A DNA stretch of 64,000 nucleotides, taken from NCBI RefSeq assembly GCF_023195755.1, contig NZ_CP096203.1, forward strand, positions 1,860,001-1,924,000, written 5' to 3'. The stretch is from Chryseobacterium nepalense. GTDB taxonomy: Bacteria; Bacteroidota; Bacteroidia; Flavobacteriales; Weeksellaceae. The notes below the pieces were generated by a model. It ran no database searches and was not told the origin of the DNA. It saw only the letters and a program-made list of their open reading frames with translations. Position 1 is the first letter of the stretch. Each line of letters begins with the position of its first letter. Below, piece after piece: positions 44,619 through 54,415 of this stretch. The translations under genes and the position numbers were made by a program.

Positions 44619-45494
44619 ATGCAGAAAAGTGGCTTAAGCTATGTAGATGTTGTATACAATGTACTTGAAAACTGGTATCTGAAGTTTGCAGAGATTACTC
44701 CAAAACTTATTGTCGGGATTATTATATTTTCATTGTTTCTTTTGACCAGTAAATATTTAAGTTTAGTTTCGGTTAAAATATTTCACAAGCTTTTTCCTAA
44801 AAGTAAAAAAGAAAGCTCTTTAATAACTCTTATAGGCGTATTCCGGTTTCTTATTGTGTTGATGGGAACATTCATTGCCTTGGAAATCATGGGTTTAAGC
44901 GGCTTTTTATGGAAGTTTATCGGAAGTCTCGGAGTTGCGGGGGTTATTGCCGGGGTTGCCTTGAAAGATCTGGTTTCCAGTATATTCTCCGGGATGCTGA
45001 TCGGTATTGATAAAGCTTTTAAAGTAGGCGATTATGTCACAATAGGAAATAACTCAGGAACGGTTACCGAAATTGGTTTTCTCACAACAAAAGTTATTGC
45101 TGATGACGGCAAGAAAGTTTATATTCCCAATCAGGTTATTTTTAATTCTCCATTTTATAATTTCACCGCCTCTCCGCAAAGAAAAATATACCTGAATTTT
45201 GAAATTCCGGCTGACCAGAATGTTGCAAAAGCTCAGCAATCTGTTCTTGAAGTGGTGAAAAGTCTTGAAAATGTAGACCGCCCGGAAACCGCAACAGCAA
45301 TTCTTACCGACCTGAAGCAGGGTATTTTTAATCTTCAGGTAAAATTTCCAATGGTTGTAGGAGCAGACATGATGCTGCTGAAAAGCATTGCTTATTTCGA
45401 AATAAAGAAAAGACTGGATTCGGAAGGCATTCAGCTCGTAACTCCAACGAGCATTAGTATTACCGAAAGTACGACCAGTGAGAAGAAAGGCTAA
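44619..45494 (+). CDS. MscS-family mechanosensitive channel
   Basis: 291 residues, three hydrophobic segments, then the pore helix region (GVAGVIAGVALKDLVSSIFSGMLIGIDKAFKVGDYV) and beta domain (GTVTEIGFLTTKVIADDGKKVYIPNQVIF). It releases solutes on hypo-osmotic shock. A hairpin terminator follows. Confidence 0.95.
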   Translation: MQKSGLSYVDVVYNVLENWYLKFAEITPKLIVGIIIFSLFLLTSKYLSLVSVKIFHKLFPKSKKESSLITLIGVFRFLIVLMGTFIALEIMGLSGFLWKFIGSLGVAGVIAGVALKDLVSSIFSGMLIGIDKAFKVGDYVTIGNNSGTVTEIGFLTTKVIADDGKKVYIPNQVIFNSPFYNFTASPQRKIYLNFEIPADQNVAKAQQSVLEVVKSLENVDRPETATAILTDLKQGIFNLQVKFPMVVGADMMLLKSIAYFEIKKRLDSEGIQLVTPTSISITESTTSEKKG

Positions 45495-45500
45495 AAAAAA

Positions 45501-45527
45501 AGCAACCCTTGTCGGGTTGCTTTCTTA
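45501..45527 (+). terminator. Terminator of the MscS gene
   Basis: AGCAACCC (45501-45508) pairs with GGGTTGCT (45514-45521), then a T-rich tail. Confidence 0.8.
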
Positions 45528-45546
45528 TTATACTGATGATGATAAA

Positions 45547-47748
45547 CTATTTTTTGATAATTAATTTTTCTGAAATTTTCTCACCATTCTCAAGAATTAG
45601 CGAGATCACATAGTTTCCATTCATTAGACTGTTTACATTTACCTGAGTTGTTCCTTTGAAACTTCCTGTCTGCAGCAGCCTTCCGGAAGCATCAAATAAC
45701 TTAAAGTCTGCTTTTTCAGAAGCATTTTTCAGCCTGATATTTACCACATCATGGGAAGGATTCGGATAGATAGACAAGCTTTTTATACCCGCTTCGGCAG
45801 TTGAGAGAACTTGTGTGATCTCAAAGGACGAAGCATTAAGAGCATAATAAATATTATTGACAGCCTTCACCATGATTCTTGCAGAAGCAACATTTTCATT
45901 AGGCAATGTTACATTAGCAGAACCTGTATTCGGTGTACTTGCGGCAAGAACTGTATTAAATGTCAATCCGCCATCTTTGGATAAAAGAATGCTCACATTT
46001 TGTGTATTGATAGCTCCGGTATTGGTTCCTGCCACATTCCATGTCACAGGAATGTTTGTGTTTCCGGAATAACTTTCTCCTGCGAGCCCCTGTGAAGTTA
46101 CCTCAAATGGTCCGTCATTAGTAACCGTAACCACCATTACATCTCTTGCAGCCTGATTTCCGGTTGCTTTATTATCATTCACTACAAGTGAAAAATTCAA
46201 CGTTCTGGCGACACTTGGAGTAACTTCCCATTTCGGAACCAGATTATTAGCCAACACAGAACTTAATGCAGGTAAATATCTCGAAGGAGAAGCTGTCGGG
46301 GTTAAAGACCGGTAAACAGGACCCGCTGTTGCAGTAGATACGGGAGGCTGCGTATTATTGGTATTATCGTATTGCTCCCACAAATAGGTTAAAGGATCTC
46401 CATTAGGATCTGTTCCCGTACCTGTTAAAACGAAAGCAGTCCCCTTCGGAATGATATAATCTGCCCCCGCATCAGCAATAGGCACACCATTACCATTGGA
46501 TATCTTACTTGCACAATCGCTGGCTCTTTGCAGAACAGCATACATTTCCAAAATACTTGCTGCATGGAAATACGCATCACTGTTATTCTGAACATTATTG
46601 CTGGCTCCGCAGATTCCCGCATACGCCATAATAGTGCTGCCACTTCCCGGCTCATACGCTGTGGCATTGTTAAAATTCCCGTTGCACGAACCACTGGCCG
46701 CCCTGAAAGTATGATTGGCTCCAAACTGATGTCCCATTTCATGCGCCACATAATCAATATCAAACGGATCTCCGATTGGTGCTCCGGAACCGGTAACACC
46801 CCTTGCCTTATTCCCTGAAACGCAAACAACTCCCAAACCGGCCAGACCTCCGCTGTTAGTTCCGAAAACATGACCTATATCATAGTTGCCAGAACCAATA
46901 ATATTGTTTGTATTAGTCTGGTTTTCATTGATCATTGTTCCGGGATCTCCATTGGTGAATGGATCAGTAGCAGCATTTGTATAGATCAGCTGATTGTTAT
47001 TGGCTACCATGACCATTGTGGTAGAAATCGTTTTTTCATACACACCGTTTACCCGCGTCATTGTTGTAGCCATTGCGGCCATTGCCAGCGCAACGGTCCC
47101 TCCGTGAAAGGTTGTATACTCTCCCGTTGCGGAAAGCGCAAGTCTGTAGGTCCTGAACTGCCCGTCTGAAACTAACGGTGCTTTGTTTGCAGAGCTGTTA
47201 TTTTTTAGTTCATCCAGTTTATCTTCAACATGACATTCGAACAGTCGGTTATTGGGAGGTAAATCTTTTCTTTTATATAAGATAAAGGCAGAATTGTCTT
47301 TCGTATAACTATCTAAATAGCTGATGTCCCAATGATCAAAGTACATTACACTGATTCCTGCTGAAGGAGTTACACTGAAACGGATCGTATTTTCAGGATG
47401 ATTTTTCTGCCATCCTGTATATGATCTTATCTCGGGAAATTTTGCCTGCAGTTCAGGTTCCATTACGGAAGCTTCCTGAATGATGTAGTCCCGGATGTTA
47501 CCGTCTGAATCCGGAAATTTAATAACTACACTTTCATTTCCGGAAAAACGCTGCGGGGCTTTTTTAAGATCTGTTTTAATTTTTTCCAAATCAGCCTGGT
47601 ACAAAGTAAAAGTGTTTGGATTTGTCCATCTCGGATTGAGATTTTCCTTGCTGATCTTGGGATCTTTAAGCTTCGACCAGTAGTTTTGCTGGCCAAAAGC
47701 CTGTGCTACAATCAATAAGCACGAGAAGATAAATGTTTTACTTTTCAT
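45547..47748 (-). CDS. T9SS-secreted zinc metalloprotease (reprolysin-like, M12B)
   Basis: 733 residues with signal peptide MKSKTFIFSCLLIVAQAFGQ, a propeptide containing a lone Cys around 172 (FECHVEDK, possible cysteine switch), a catalytic domain with HEMGHQFGANH at about 336-346 matching HExxHxxGxxH, an Ig-like region, and a C-terminal type IX sorting domain (LSIYPNPSHDVVNIRL ... ISEKLIIKK). It is a secreted endopeptidase. It follows a small lipoprotein gene by 12 bases on the same strand. Confidence 0.93.
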   Translation of the reverse strand: MKSKTFIFSCLLIVAQAFGQQNYWSKLKDPKISKENLNPRWTNPNTFTLYQADLEKIKTDLKKAPQRFSGNESVVIKFPDSDGNIRDYIIQEASVMEPELQAKFPEIRSYTGWQKNHPENTIRFSVTPSAGISVMYFDHWDISYLDSYTKDNSAFILYKRKDLPPNNRLFECHVEDKLDELKNNSSANKAPLVSDGQFRTYRLALSATGEYTTFHGGTVALAMAAMATTMTRVNGVYEKTISTTMVMVANNNQLIYTNAATDPFTNGDPGTMINENQTNTNNIIGSGNYDIGHVFGTNSGGLAGLGVVCVSGNKARGVTGSGAPIGDPFDIDYVAHEMGHQFGANHTFRAASGSCNGNFNNATAYEPGSGSTIMAYAGICGASNNVQNNSDAYFHAASILEMYAVLQRASDCASKISNGNGVPIADAGADYIIPKGTAFVLTGTGTDPNGDPLTYLWEQYDNTNNTQPPVSTATAGPVYRSLTPTASPSRYLPALSSVLANNLVPKWEVTPSVARTLNFSLVVNDNKATGNQAARDVMVVTVTNDGPFEVTSQGLAGESYSGNTNIPVTWNVAGTNTGAINTQNVSILLSKDGGLTFNTVLAASTPNTGSANVTLPNENVASARIMVKAVNNIYYALNASSFEITQVLSTAEAGIKSLSIYPNPSHDVVNIRLKNASEKADFKLFDASGRLLQTGSFKGTTQVNVNSLMNGNYVISLILENGEKISEKLIIKK

Positions 47749-47760
47749 ATTAGTTGTATA

Positions 47761-48207
47761 TTAGTATTGAATAATGACTTCTTTTATGTCTAATTTTTCA
47801 TTTAACTTTAATAAAATATCAGGTGAAATTCTACTTGTTTTGTTCAAATCCGGATTTTCAAACTCTTTCACTTTTACGTACAATACATTTTTATAAAATG
47901 ATACTGAATCAATTGAAACATCGTTGGAATTTTTTAACGCAGGTTTAAGAATAATATACGTTTCATTTTCAACCACAGCAGGAATTGGTGAAAATCTGTT
48001 ACCGCTGTTTTTCTGATGAATGATCCTGAAAACCTCATCCATTTTCTGCTGAGTGTTGATGATAAAATAGTTCCCGGAAGTTATGGTAAATGAGTAATGA
48101 TTTTTATCTTCGAAAGAAATTGGTTTTTGCTGCATCGCATTATCTACGCCAATCTGAGACCGACAGCTAAGAAATAAAAAGAGAAAAAAGTATAGAAACG
48201 GTCTCAT
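47761..48207 (-). CDS. Small lipoprotein upstream of the metalloprotease
   Basis: 148 residues with a lipobox LFLSC (Cys15) and a mature domain with YFIINTQQKMDEVFRIIH and ENETYIILKP, vaguely reminiscent of PrcB-like protease-associated proteins. Its stop is 12 bases before the metalloprotease ATG, so the two are likely co-expressed; an inhibitor or chaperone role for the protease is a guess. Confidence 0.7.
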   Translation of the reverse strand: MRPFLYFFLFLFLSCRSQIGVDNAMQQKPISFEDKNHYSFTITSGNYFIINTQQKMDEVFRIIHQKNSGNRFSPIPAVVENETYIILKPALKNSNDVSIDSVSFYKNVLYVKVKEFENPDLNKTSRISPDILLKLNEKLDIKEVIIQY

Positions 48208-48294
48208 TTTAACATCCTTTATTGTAAATATAACAATTTTAAGATGAATATTTTATAGTTTTAATTGAAATTATTCTAAATCATCTGCACAAAA

Positions 48295-48325
48295 AAACCG
48301 TTTCGGAATTGAAACGGTTTTTATA
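48295..48325 (-). terminator. Terminator of sucC
   Basis: AAACCGTTTC (48295-48304) pairs with GAAACGGTTT (48311-48320), T-run on the minus strand. Confidence 0.85.
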
Positions 48326-48342
48326 TTGATAAGAAATTCAGA

Positions 48343-49533
48343 CTATGCTAAAACTTCTTTTACTTTATTTGCTGCTTCTTCAAGAGTGATTGCAGAGTGA
48401 ACCGGAAGTCCGGAATCATCAATTAATTGTTTAGCTTCAACAGCATTTGTTCCCTGTAATCTTACGATCAACGGAACAGGAAGACTTCCCATCGCTTTGT
48501 AAGCATCTACAACTCCCTGGGCAACTCTGTCACATCTTACGATACCTCCGAAGATATTGATCAGGATTGCTTTTACATTCGGATCTCTCAAGATAATTCC
48601 GAAAGCGGTCTGTACTCTCTGTGCATCGGCAGTACCACCAACATCCAGGAAGTTTGCAGGATTACCACCAGATAATTTGATGATATCCATTGTTGCCATT
48701 GCAAGACCTGCTCCGTTTACCATACAAGCAACGTTACCATCCAGTTTTACGAAGTTAAGACCTGCTTCACCCGCTTCAACATCCATTGGATCTTCTTCTC
48801 TCGTATCTCTAAGTTCAGCTAAGTCTTTATGACGGAATAATGAATTGTCATCAAGTGTTACCTTCGCGTCTACTGCAATGATTTTATTGTCAGAAGTCTT
48901 TAACACAGGGTTGATTTCAAAAAGAGAAGCATCAATTCCTGTATAAGCATTGTATAAAGCTGTGATGAATTTTACAAATTCTTTGAAAGCATTCCCTTCA
49001 AGACCAAGGTTGAAAGCAATTTTTCTTGCCTGGAATCCCTGCAGCCCTAAAGCAGGATCAATGATTTCTTTATGAATAAGGTGAGGCGTAACCTCAGCCA
49101 CATGCTCGATATCCATCCCTCCTTCTGTAGAATATACAACGGTATTTTTACCTTCAGCTCTATCTAAAAGGATAGAAACATAAAATTCTTTTGTTTCAGT
49201 TTCTCCCGGATAATATACATCCTCAGCAACCAATACAGAGTTTACTTTTTTACCTTCGGCAGAAGTCTGTGGAGTGATCAGCTGCATTCCGATGATGTTC
49301 TGAGCGTTTTCTTTAAGCTTATCCATATTCGGAGAAAACTTTACACCGCCACCTTTACCACGTCCGCCAGCGTGAATCTGTGCTTTCACCACCCATCCCT
49401 GAGCTCCGGTTTCTGCAGTTAGCTTTTCAGCAGCAGCTACAGCTTCATCTACGTTGTTTGCAACGAAACCACGTTGGATAGCTACTCCATACTTTGATAA
49501 AATCTCTTTTGATTGATACTCGTGAAGATTCAT
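48343..49533 (-). CDS. sucC: Succinate--CoA ligase, beta subunit
   Basis: It couples succinyl-CoA hydrolysis to nucleoside triphosphate formation in the TCA cycle. 396 residues. MNLHEYQSKEIL, the ATP-grasp segment VVKAQIHAGGRGKGGGVK, ALFEINPV-like SLFEINPVLKT, GNVACMVNGAGLAMATMD and INIFGGIVRCD are diagnostic. The alpha-subunit gene is not adjacent. Promoter TAAATTTG at 49572-49579. Confidence 0.96.
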   Translation of the reverse strand: MNLHEYQSKEILSKYGVAIQRGFVANNVDEAVAAAEKLTAETGAQGWVVKAQIHAGGRGKGGGVKFSPNMDKLKENAQNIIGMQLITPQTSAEGKKVNSVLVAEDVYYPGETETKEFYVSILLDRAEGKNTVVYSTEGGMDIEHVAEVTPHLIHKEIIDPALGLQGFQARKIAFNLGLEGNAFKEFVKFITALYNAYTGIDASLFEINPVLKTSDNKIIAVDAKVTLDDNSLFRHKDLAELRDTREEDPMDVEAGEAGLNFVKLDGNVACMVNGAGLAMATMDIIKLSGGNPANFLDVGGTADAQRVQTAFGIILRDPNVKAILINIFGGIVRCDRVAQGVVDAYKAMGSLPVPLIVRLQGTNAVEAKQLIDDSGLPVHSAITLEEAANKVKEVLA

Positions 49534-49571
49534 ATTATTTTTATTATTTTATTTTAATATTTAAAGGTTGA

Positions 49572-49579
49572 CAAATTTA
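49572..49579 (-). promoter_or_regulatory. -7 box TAAATTTG of sucC
   Basis: Minus-strand TAAATTTG, 38 bases upstream of the ATG. Confidence 0.65.
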
Positions 49580-49643
49580 ATAAAAATGAATAAGGCAGGA
49601 AAGTATTTTATTGATGTTTAAAGTCACTTTATTGCAAAATCTG

Positions 49644-50567
49644 CTATTTTTTCTTCAGCAGGAACTCAAGAGGGATTGCAAGTCTTTTATTCCATGCCTC
49701 TTCGCTGTGGTTTTCTCCCGGAAAATACATCGTTTTCCAGCTGGCATCCGAGAAGCCTGCTTTTGCCATTATCCGGTCGGCTTTTTTCTGAATATCCGGA
49801 TAAAGCGCATCCAAAGTTTTATCTCCACAATCAAAATAGATTTTATGACTCTTAGGATCCGGAAGATTTTTACTCAAGTATTTTAAAACCGAATCGGGAA
49901 AAGGGTTATTATCTAGAGTGAAAGTACCCGGCCAGTGTGTTGAAAGGCAGGCGGCTCCGCCGAAAATATCAGGATATTCGCAGATGGCATACATGGAAAT
50001 AAGCCCTCCCATGCTGCTTCCTGCAATGAAAGTGTGTGCCTTGTCTTTATACGTTGAATATTTTTTATCGATAAATGGTTTAAGTTCTTTTACCAGAAAC
50101 TTGAGGTAATTATCCGAATTAGGAGAAAAAACCAGATCGGAACTTCCCGATTTTGTCAATTGAGCCCGAACCGTATCTTTTTGTGTTGCTGTAAGACTTT
50201 CAAAAGGTTTTTGCGGAAAATAATCCAAATGCCTTAATTTCGAATCATTCCAGATTCCCACCACAATTGTATTCTGAATTTTCTTGTTTCTAATAAGATC
50301 TGAAATAATATCATCCACATTCCACGACTGCTTATTCCATGTTGTCTCCGGATCATACAGCATTTGGCCGTCCTGCATATATAACACCGCATATTTTCGG
50401 GACGCAGAATAGCCTTCCGGAAGCCAGACATCTACATTTCTCGGTGTTACATATTGAGATTTAAAATCTGCTGTTCTTTCGATTCTGCCACTAACAACAT
50501 TCGGAATCTGCGCATTGTATTTTAGAAAAAGAAAAGACAAACAAAGAGATAATAAAATTTTTTGCAT
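49644..50567 (-). CDS. Secreted esterase of the IroE/enterochelin-esterase fold
   Basis: 307 residues from ATG 50567, which gives a signal peptide (MQKILLSLCLSFLFLKYNAQ). It is an alpha/beta hydrolase of the esterase D family: VDVWLPEGYSASRKYAVLYMQDGQ, the nucleophile elbow FIAGSSMGGLIS, and a terminal PGENHSEEAW carrying the catalytic His. The natural substrate is unknown; siderophore-ester hydrolysis is one known role of the family. Confidence 0.88.
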   Translation of the reverse strand: MQKILLSLCLSFLFLKYNAQIPNVVSGRIERTADFKSQYVTPRNVDVWLPEGYSASRKYAVLYMQDGQMLYDPETTWNKQSWNVDDIISDLIRNKKIQNTIVVGIWNDSKLRHLDYFPQKPFESLTATQKDTVRAQLTKSGSSDLVFSPNSDNYLKFLVKELKPFIDKKYSTYKDKAHTFIAGSSMGGLISMYAICEYPDIFGGAACLSTHWPGTFTLDNNPFPDSVLKYLSKNLPDPKSHKIYFDCGDKTLDALYPDIQKKADRIMAKAGFSDASWKTMYFPGENHSEEAWNKRLAIPLEFLLKKK

Positions 50568-50738
50568 TATTCTATAATTTTTGCAAATATATGTCAACCT
50601 AATATATTTAATATTTTGAGATTAGTTGATAATTTTAAACAGATTAAATACTATAATAGTATTACTATCATAAATAATATTTAAATAACTTTTGGTATAA
50701 GTTTTGCTAAAGTAAATAAAACTACTTTATATATAAAA

Positions 50739-51416
50739 ATGGAATTCCAGGTAAAATTTAAAGTCAACGAAACATTATACTTAAAAAACCCCGAAAACAG
50801 TGAGATCGGAAAGGCCATCGTGAAGAATTCTATTGAACTGATATACGAAACAGGCTTTGAAAGCTTTACATTTAAAAAATTAGCACAGAAAATCAGCTCT
50901 ACGGAAGCCACGGTTTACAGATATTTTCCGTCTAAACATAAATTACTCACTTATATCTTAAACTGGTATTGGTCTTATATTGAATTTATTTCTAAGCTAA
51001 GGTTGCAGGAAATTAAAGAACCTCAGCAAAAAATGGAGAAAATTCTGGAAATTATCACCCATAATGATACTACCCAAGACAGCATTGAAGACTATGATCT
51101 CAGCAAACTTCACAGTATTGTTATTGCAGAAAGCAGCAAATCTTATCTGGTAAAAGAAGTAGACGAAATCAATCAGGAAATGGTTTTTAGTCCACTTAAA
51201 AGTCTGTGCAATTTTTTTGGAGAAGTAATCACCCAGGCAAAACCGGATTTTCCCTATCCTAAGTCATTTGCCAGTACTTTGCTGGAAACAGCGCACGATC
51301 AGCAGTTTTTCAGTGAACATTTGCCTAAGCTTACCGATAATCATATAAAAAGAACAGAACATAAAAAGTATGTACTTGATTATCTGCGTTTTATTACCTA
51401 TAATCTTATAAAATAA
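50739..51416 (+). CDS. TetR/AcrR-family regulator
   Basis: 225 residues. The helix-turn-helix region is AIVKNSIELIYETGFESFTFKKLAQKISSTEATVYRYFPSKHKLLTYIL (here split for clarity at residues 25-73). It heads the export operon (10-base gap to the ABC gene) and probably autoregulates it. The ligand is unknown. No palindromic operator was found with confidence. Confidence 0.92.
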   Translation: MEFQVKFKVNETLYLKNPENSEIGKAIVKNSIELIYETGFESFTFKKLAQKISSTEATVYRYFPSKHKLLTYILNWYWSYIEFISKLRLQEIKEPQQKMEKILEIITHNDTTQDSIEDYDLSKLHSIVIAESSKSYLVKEVDEINQEMVFSPLKSLCNFFGEVITQAKPDFPYPKSFASTLLETAHDQQFFSEHLPKLTDNHIKRTEHKKYVLDYLRFITYNLIK

Positions 51417-51426
51417 CAGCAAATCA

Positions 51427-53091
51427 ATGGAAAACTCTCCTAAACAATACGGTTATAATCTTTTTAAATATATTACAAAAGAAAAGAAAGACGTTACCAA
51501 TATTTATTTTTACGCTATTTTAAACGGTCTGGTTCAGCTTAGTGTTCCTCTGGGAATACAGTCTATTATCAGCTTTGTTATGGGAGCAACCATGGCAACA
51601 TCCATTTATATCCTGATTATTTTTGTTGTGATCGGAACCTGGCTCGTAGGGTATTTCAGGCTTAAGGTGATGCAGATTATTGAAAAAATCCAGCAGAAAA
51701 TATTTGTGGAATTTTCCGTCGCCTTTACCGAAAAGATTCCTAAAGTAAATCTTTCAAGTACCAGGAAATACTATCTTCCGGAACTTGTAAACCGTTTTTT
51801 CGACACCCAGAATCTGCAAAAGGGAATTTCAAAAATTTTACTGGAAATTCCTACCGCACTGATACAGATCATTTTCGGTCTTCTTCTATTATCTTTTTAT
51901 CATCCCTGGTTTCTGATCTTTGGAGCACTTGTAGTACTGAGTGTCGTGCTTATTTTTAATTTTACCATGGAAAGCGGGATAAAATCCAGTATTGAGGAAA
52001 GCGACAAAAAGTATGAAACGGCAGCATGGATAGAAGATCTGGCCGCATCGGTAAAATCTTTTAAAATAAACTCAGAAACAGAGATTCATCTTAAAGGAAT
52101 TGATGAACGCGTAACAGGATATCTTGAACACAGAACTTCCCATTTTAAAGTTCTTGAAATTCAATATAAGACAATTATTGCTTTTAAAGTTATTATCACA
52201 CTGGCAATGCTGGTTATAGGAACTTATCTTCTCGTCAACCAAAAGCTTAATATCGGGGCGTTTATCGCTACGGAAATTGTTGTATTAAGTATTATGGCAG
52301 CAGTAGAAAAACTCATTATAAGCTTAGAAAGCTATTATGATGTAATTGCTTCCCTCGCCAAACTTAACAAAGTGACAGAGCTTGCTGAAGAGAAAAACGG
52401 AGAAATTATTTTCGCCAACCAAAATGAAGGTATTGAAATTGAATTTAAAAACGTCGACTTTTACTTCAACAGCAATGTCCATATACTTCAGGATATCAAT
52501 TGTATTATCAGGGAGAATGCCATAACGGTAATTTCCGGTGAGCTGGGATCAGGAAAATCACTCCTCCTGAATATGATGGCCGGATTTTACGAACCGCCTG
52601 CAGGAAGTGTCTTAATTAATAAAATTCCATTAAAAAATATTGATAAAGAAAAACTCCGGACGGAAATGGGCGTGTATCTCGAAGATATGAGAATGATCCA
52701 GGGAACCGTTCAGGATAATATTTTAATGGGGAATGAAAATATTAATATGGAAGATGTAATGGAATTATCGGAAAGAATTGGTACGGAAAATATTTCAAGT
52801 CAGTTCACAAGCGGTTTCTTTACCGAAATAAGTGAAACAGATCCCGAAATCTCATTCAGTTCCAAGAAAAAAATCCTGCTCCTCCGTGCATTAATCGGAG
52901 AGAAAAAGCTGCTGTTGCTTGAAGATCCGGTTGACGGAATGAACGAAATTTTCAAGAACAAAATGCTGCAGTATCTTAAGGAGATCAGCTATAAAACGAC
53001 CATCGTGATTGTTTCTCAAAATTCCGAAATTATTGATTACGCAGATCATCATCTGCATTTGAAAAACGGAACTTTAAAAACTTTATCTTAA
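51427..53091 (+). CDS. Type I ABC exporter subunit with degenerate ATPase motifs
   Basis: 554 residues: an N-terminal membrane domain with about five or six helices (25-300), then an ABC domain. Walker A is intact (GELGSGKS, 371-378), but the Q-loop Gln is replaced (YLED, near 418), the LSGGQ signature reads ISFSS (474-478), Walker B with catalytic Glu reads LLLLEDP (Asp and Glu order swapped, 495-501), and the H-loop His is Gln (SQN, 530-532). It has no C39 peptidase domain. It may be a very slow or regulatory ATPase, or work as the degenerate half of a heterodimer. HlyD and TolC partners follow. Confidence 0.85.
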   Translation: MENSPKQYGYNLFKYITKEKKDVTNIYFYAILNGLVQLSVPLGIQSIISFVMGATMATSIYILIIFVVIGTWLVGYFRLKVMQIIEKIQQKIFVEFSVAFTEKIPKVNLSSTRKYYLPELVNRFFDTQNLQKGISKILLEIPTALIQIIFGLLLLSFYHPWFLIFGALVVLSVVLIFNFTMESGIKSSIEESDKKYETAAWIEDLAASVKSFKINSETEIHLKGIDERVTGYLEHRTSHFKVLEIQYKTIIAFKVIITLAMLVIGTYLLVNQKLNIGAFIATEIVVLSIMAAVEKLIISLESYYDVIASLAKLNKVTELAEEKNGEIIFANQNEGIEIEFKNVDFYFNSNVHILQDINCIIRENAITVISGELGSGKSLLLNMMAGFYEPPAGSVLINKIPLKNIDKEKLRTEMGVYLEDMRMIQGTVQDNILMGNENINMEDVMELSERIGTENISSQFTSGFFTEISETDPEISFSSKKKILLLRALIGEKKLLLLEDPVDGMNEIFKNKMLQYLKEISYKTTIVIVSQNSEIIDYADHHLHLKNGTLKTLS

Positions 53092-53101
53092 AAATACAGG
53101 T

Positions 53102-54415
53102 ATGAAAATTCAGTCTTTTGATAATATATATAATATCCACAAAAAATCATACGTAAAAAGATGGTTTTTGTCATTCTTCATTTTGGCGATTATTGTACTG
53201 TTTCTTCCATGGACCCAAAATATCAAGGTAGTGGGGAATGTAACTACACTTTATCAGGAACAGCGCCCGCAACAGCTAAACTCCCCCATTCCCGGAAAAA
53301 TAATCAAATGGTATGTAAAAAACGGGGACTATATTAAAAAAGGAGACACTATTCTACAGCTTTCTGAAGTAAAGGATGATTATTTTGATCCGTTGCTTGT
53401 AAAAAGAACTGAGCAGCAGGTAGAAGCAAAAAAAGGAGTAAGGGATTATTACGAAGCTAAAGTAGGAACCACCAATAATCAGCTTCAGGCGCTTGCCACA
53501 GCCAAAGATCTTAAATTGAATCAAATTGATATAAAAATCAGCCAGCTTAAAAACAAGCTCGCAGGTGAAGAAGCAGAACTTGCCGCTGCAACCAATGAGC
53601 TTAAGCTTTCTGAAGACCAATATACCAGACAGAAAAAAATGTATGATGAAGGGCTGGTTTCTTTAACTCAGTTCCAGCAACGAAGCATATCTTATCAGAA
53701 TGCTATCGCTAAAAAAACGGCTTCCGAAAATAAGGTAGCTCAAACCCGTCAGGAAATCTCGAATATGGCGATCGAGCAGAACGCAGTAATTCAGGATTAT
53801 ACCGAAAAGCTAAGTAAAACCGAAGGAGAGAGATTTCAGAGCATGGGACAGATTGAAGGCAGCGAAGGAGATATTGCCAAGCTGGAAAACCAGGTAGCCA
53901 ATTATAAATTCCGCCAGGGACTTTACTTTATTGTTGCTTCCCAGGATGGCCAGGTTGTTCAGCTTAATAAAGCAGGAATCGGGGAAATTCTTAAAGAAAC
54001 GGAAAGCATCGGGATTATTGTTCCGAAAACGGTAGATTATGCTGTTGAAATTTACATTAAACCGGTTGATCTTCCGCTTATTAAAGAAGGACAGCGCGTA
54101 ATGTGTATTTTTGATGGGTTCCCGGCTATCGTATTCTCGGGATGGCCGGATTCAAGCTACGGAACATTCGCCGGAAAAGTAATTGCCATTGAAAATAACA
54201 TTAGTGCGAACGGCCTTTTCAAAGCCCTGATCGTGGAAGATAAAACCCAGAAAAGATGGCCTCCAAAAATCAGAATGGGCACCGGAGTTCAGGGAATTGC
54301 CATTCTGAATGATGTTCCGGTCTGGTACGAACTATGGCGGAATATCAATGGTTTCCCGCCAGATTATTATGAAGTTAAAACTGCAAAAAACGGTCAGAAT
54401 GAAAAACAGAAATAA
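53102..54415 (+). CDS. HlyD-family membrane-fusion protein
   Basis: 437 residues with one N-terminal transmembrane helix (WFLSFFILAIIVLFLPW), a lipoyl-like half (GKIIKWYVKNGDYIKKGDTILQL), a long alpha-hairpin (80-280) and a second lipoyl/barrel part (YFIVASQDGQVVQLNKAGIGE). It bridges the inner-membrane ABC protein to TolC. It starts 10 bases after the ABC stop and overlaps the TolC gene by 17 bases. Confidence 0.92.
   Translation: MKIQSFDNIYNIHKKSYVKRWFLSFFILAIIVLFLPWTQNIKVVGNVTTLYQEQRPQQLNSPIPGKIIKWYVKNGDYIKKGDTILQLSEVKDDYFDPLLVKRTEQQVEAKKGVRDYYEAKVGTTNNQLQALATAKDLKLNQIDIKISQLKNKLAGEEAELAAATNELKLSEDQYTRQKKMYDEGLVSLTQFQQRSISYQNAIAKKTASENKVAQTRQEISNMAIEQNAVIQDYTEKLSKTEGERFQSMGQIEGSEGDIAKLENQVANYKFRQGLYFIVASQDGQVVQLNKAGIGEILKETESIGIIVPKTVDYAVEIYIKPVDLPLIKEGQRVMCIFDGFPAIVFSGWPDSSYGTFAGKVIAIENNISANGLFKALIVEDKTQKRWPPKIRMGTGVQGIAILNDVPVWYELWRNINGFPPDYYEVKTAKNGQNEKQK

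Noticed and set aside
46425..46871. 148-residue minus ORF in another frame of the metalloprotease gene
   Set aside because: It is a shadow of the HExxH protease frame, and its residue composition is unnatural.
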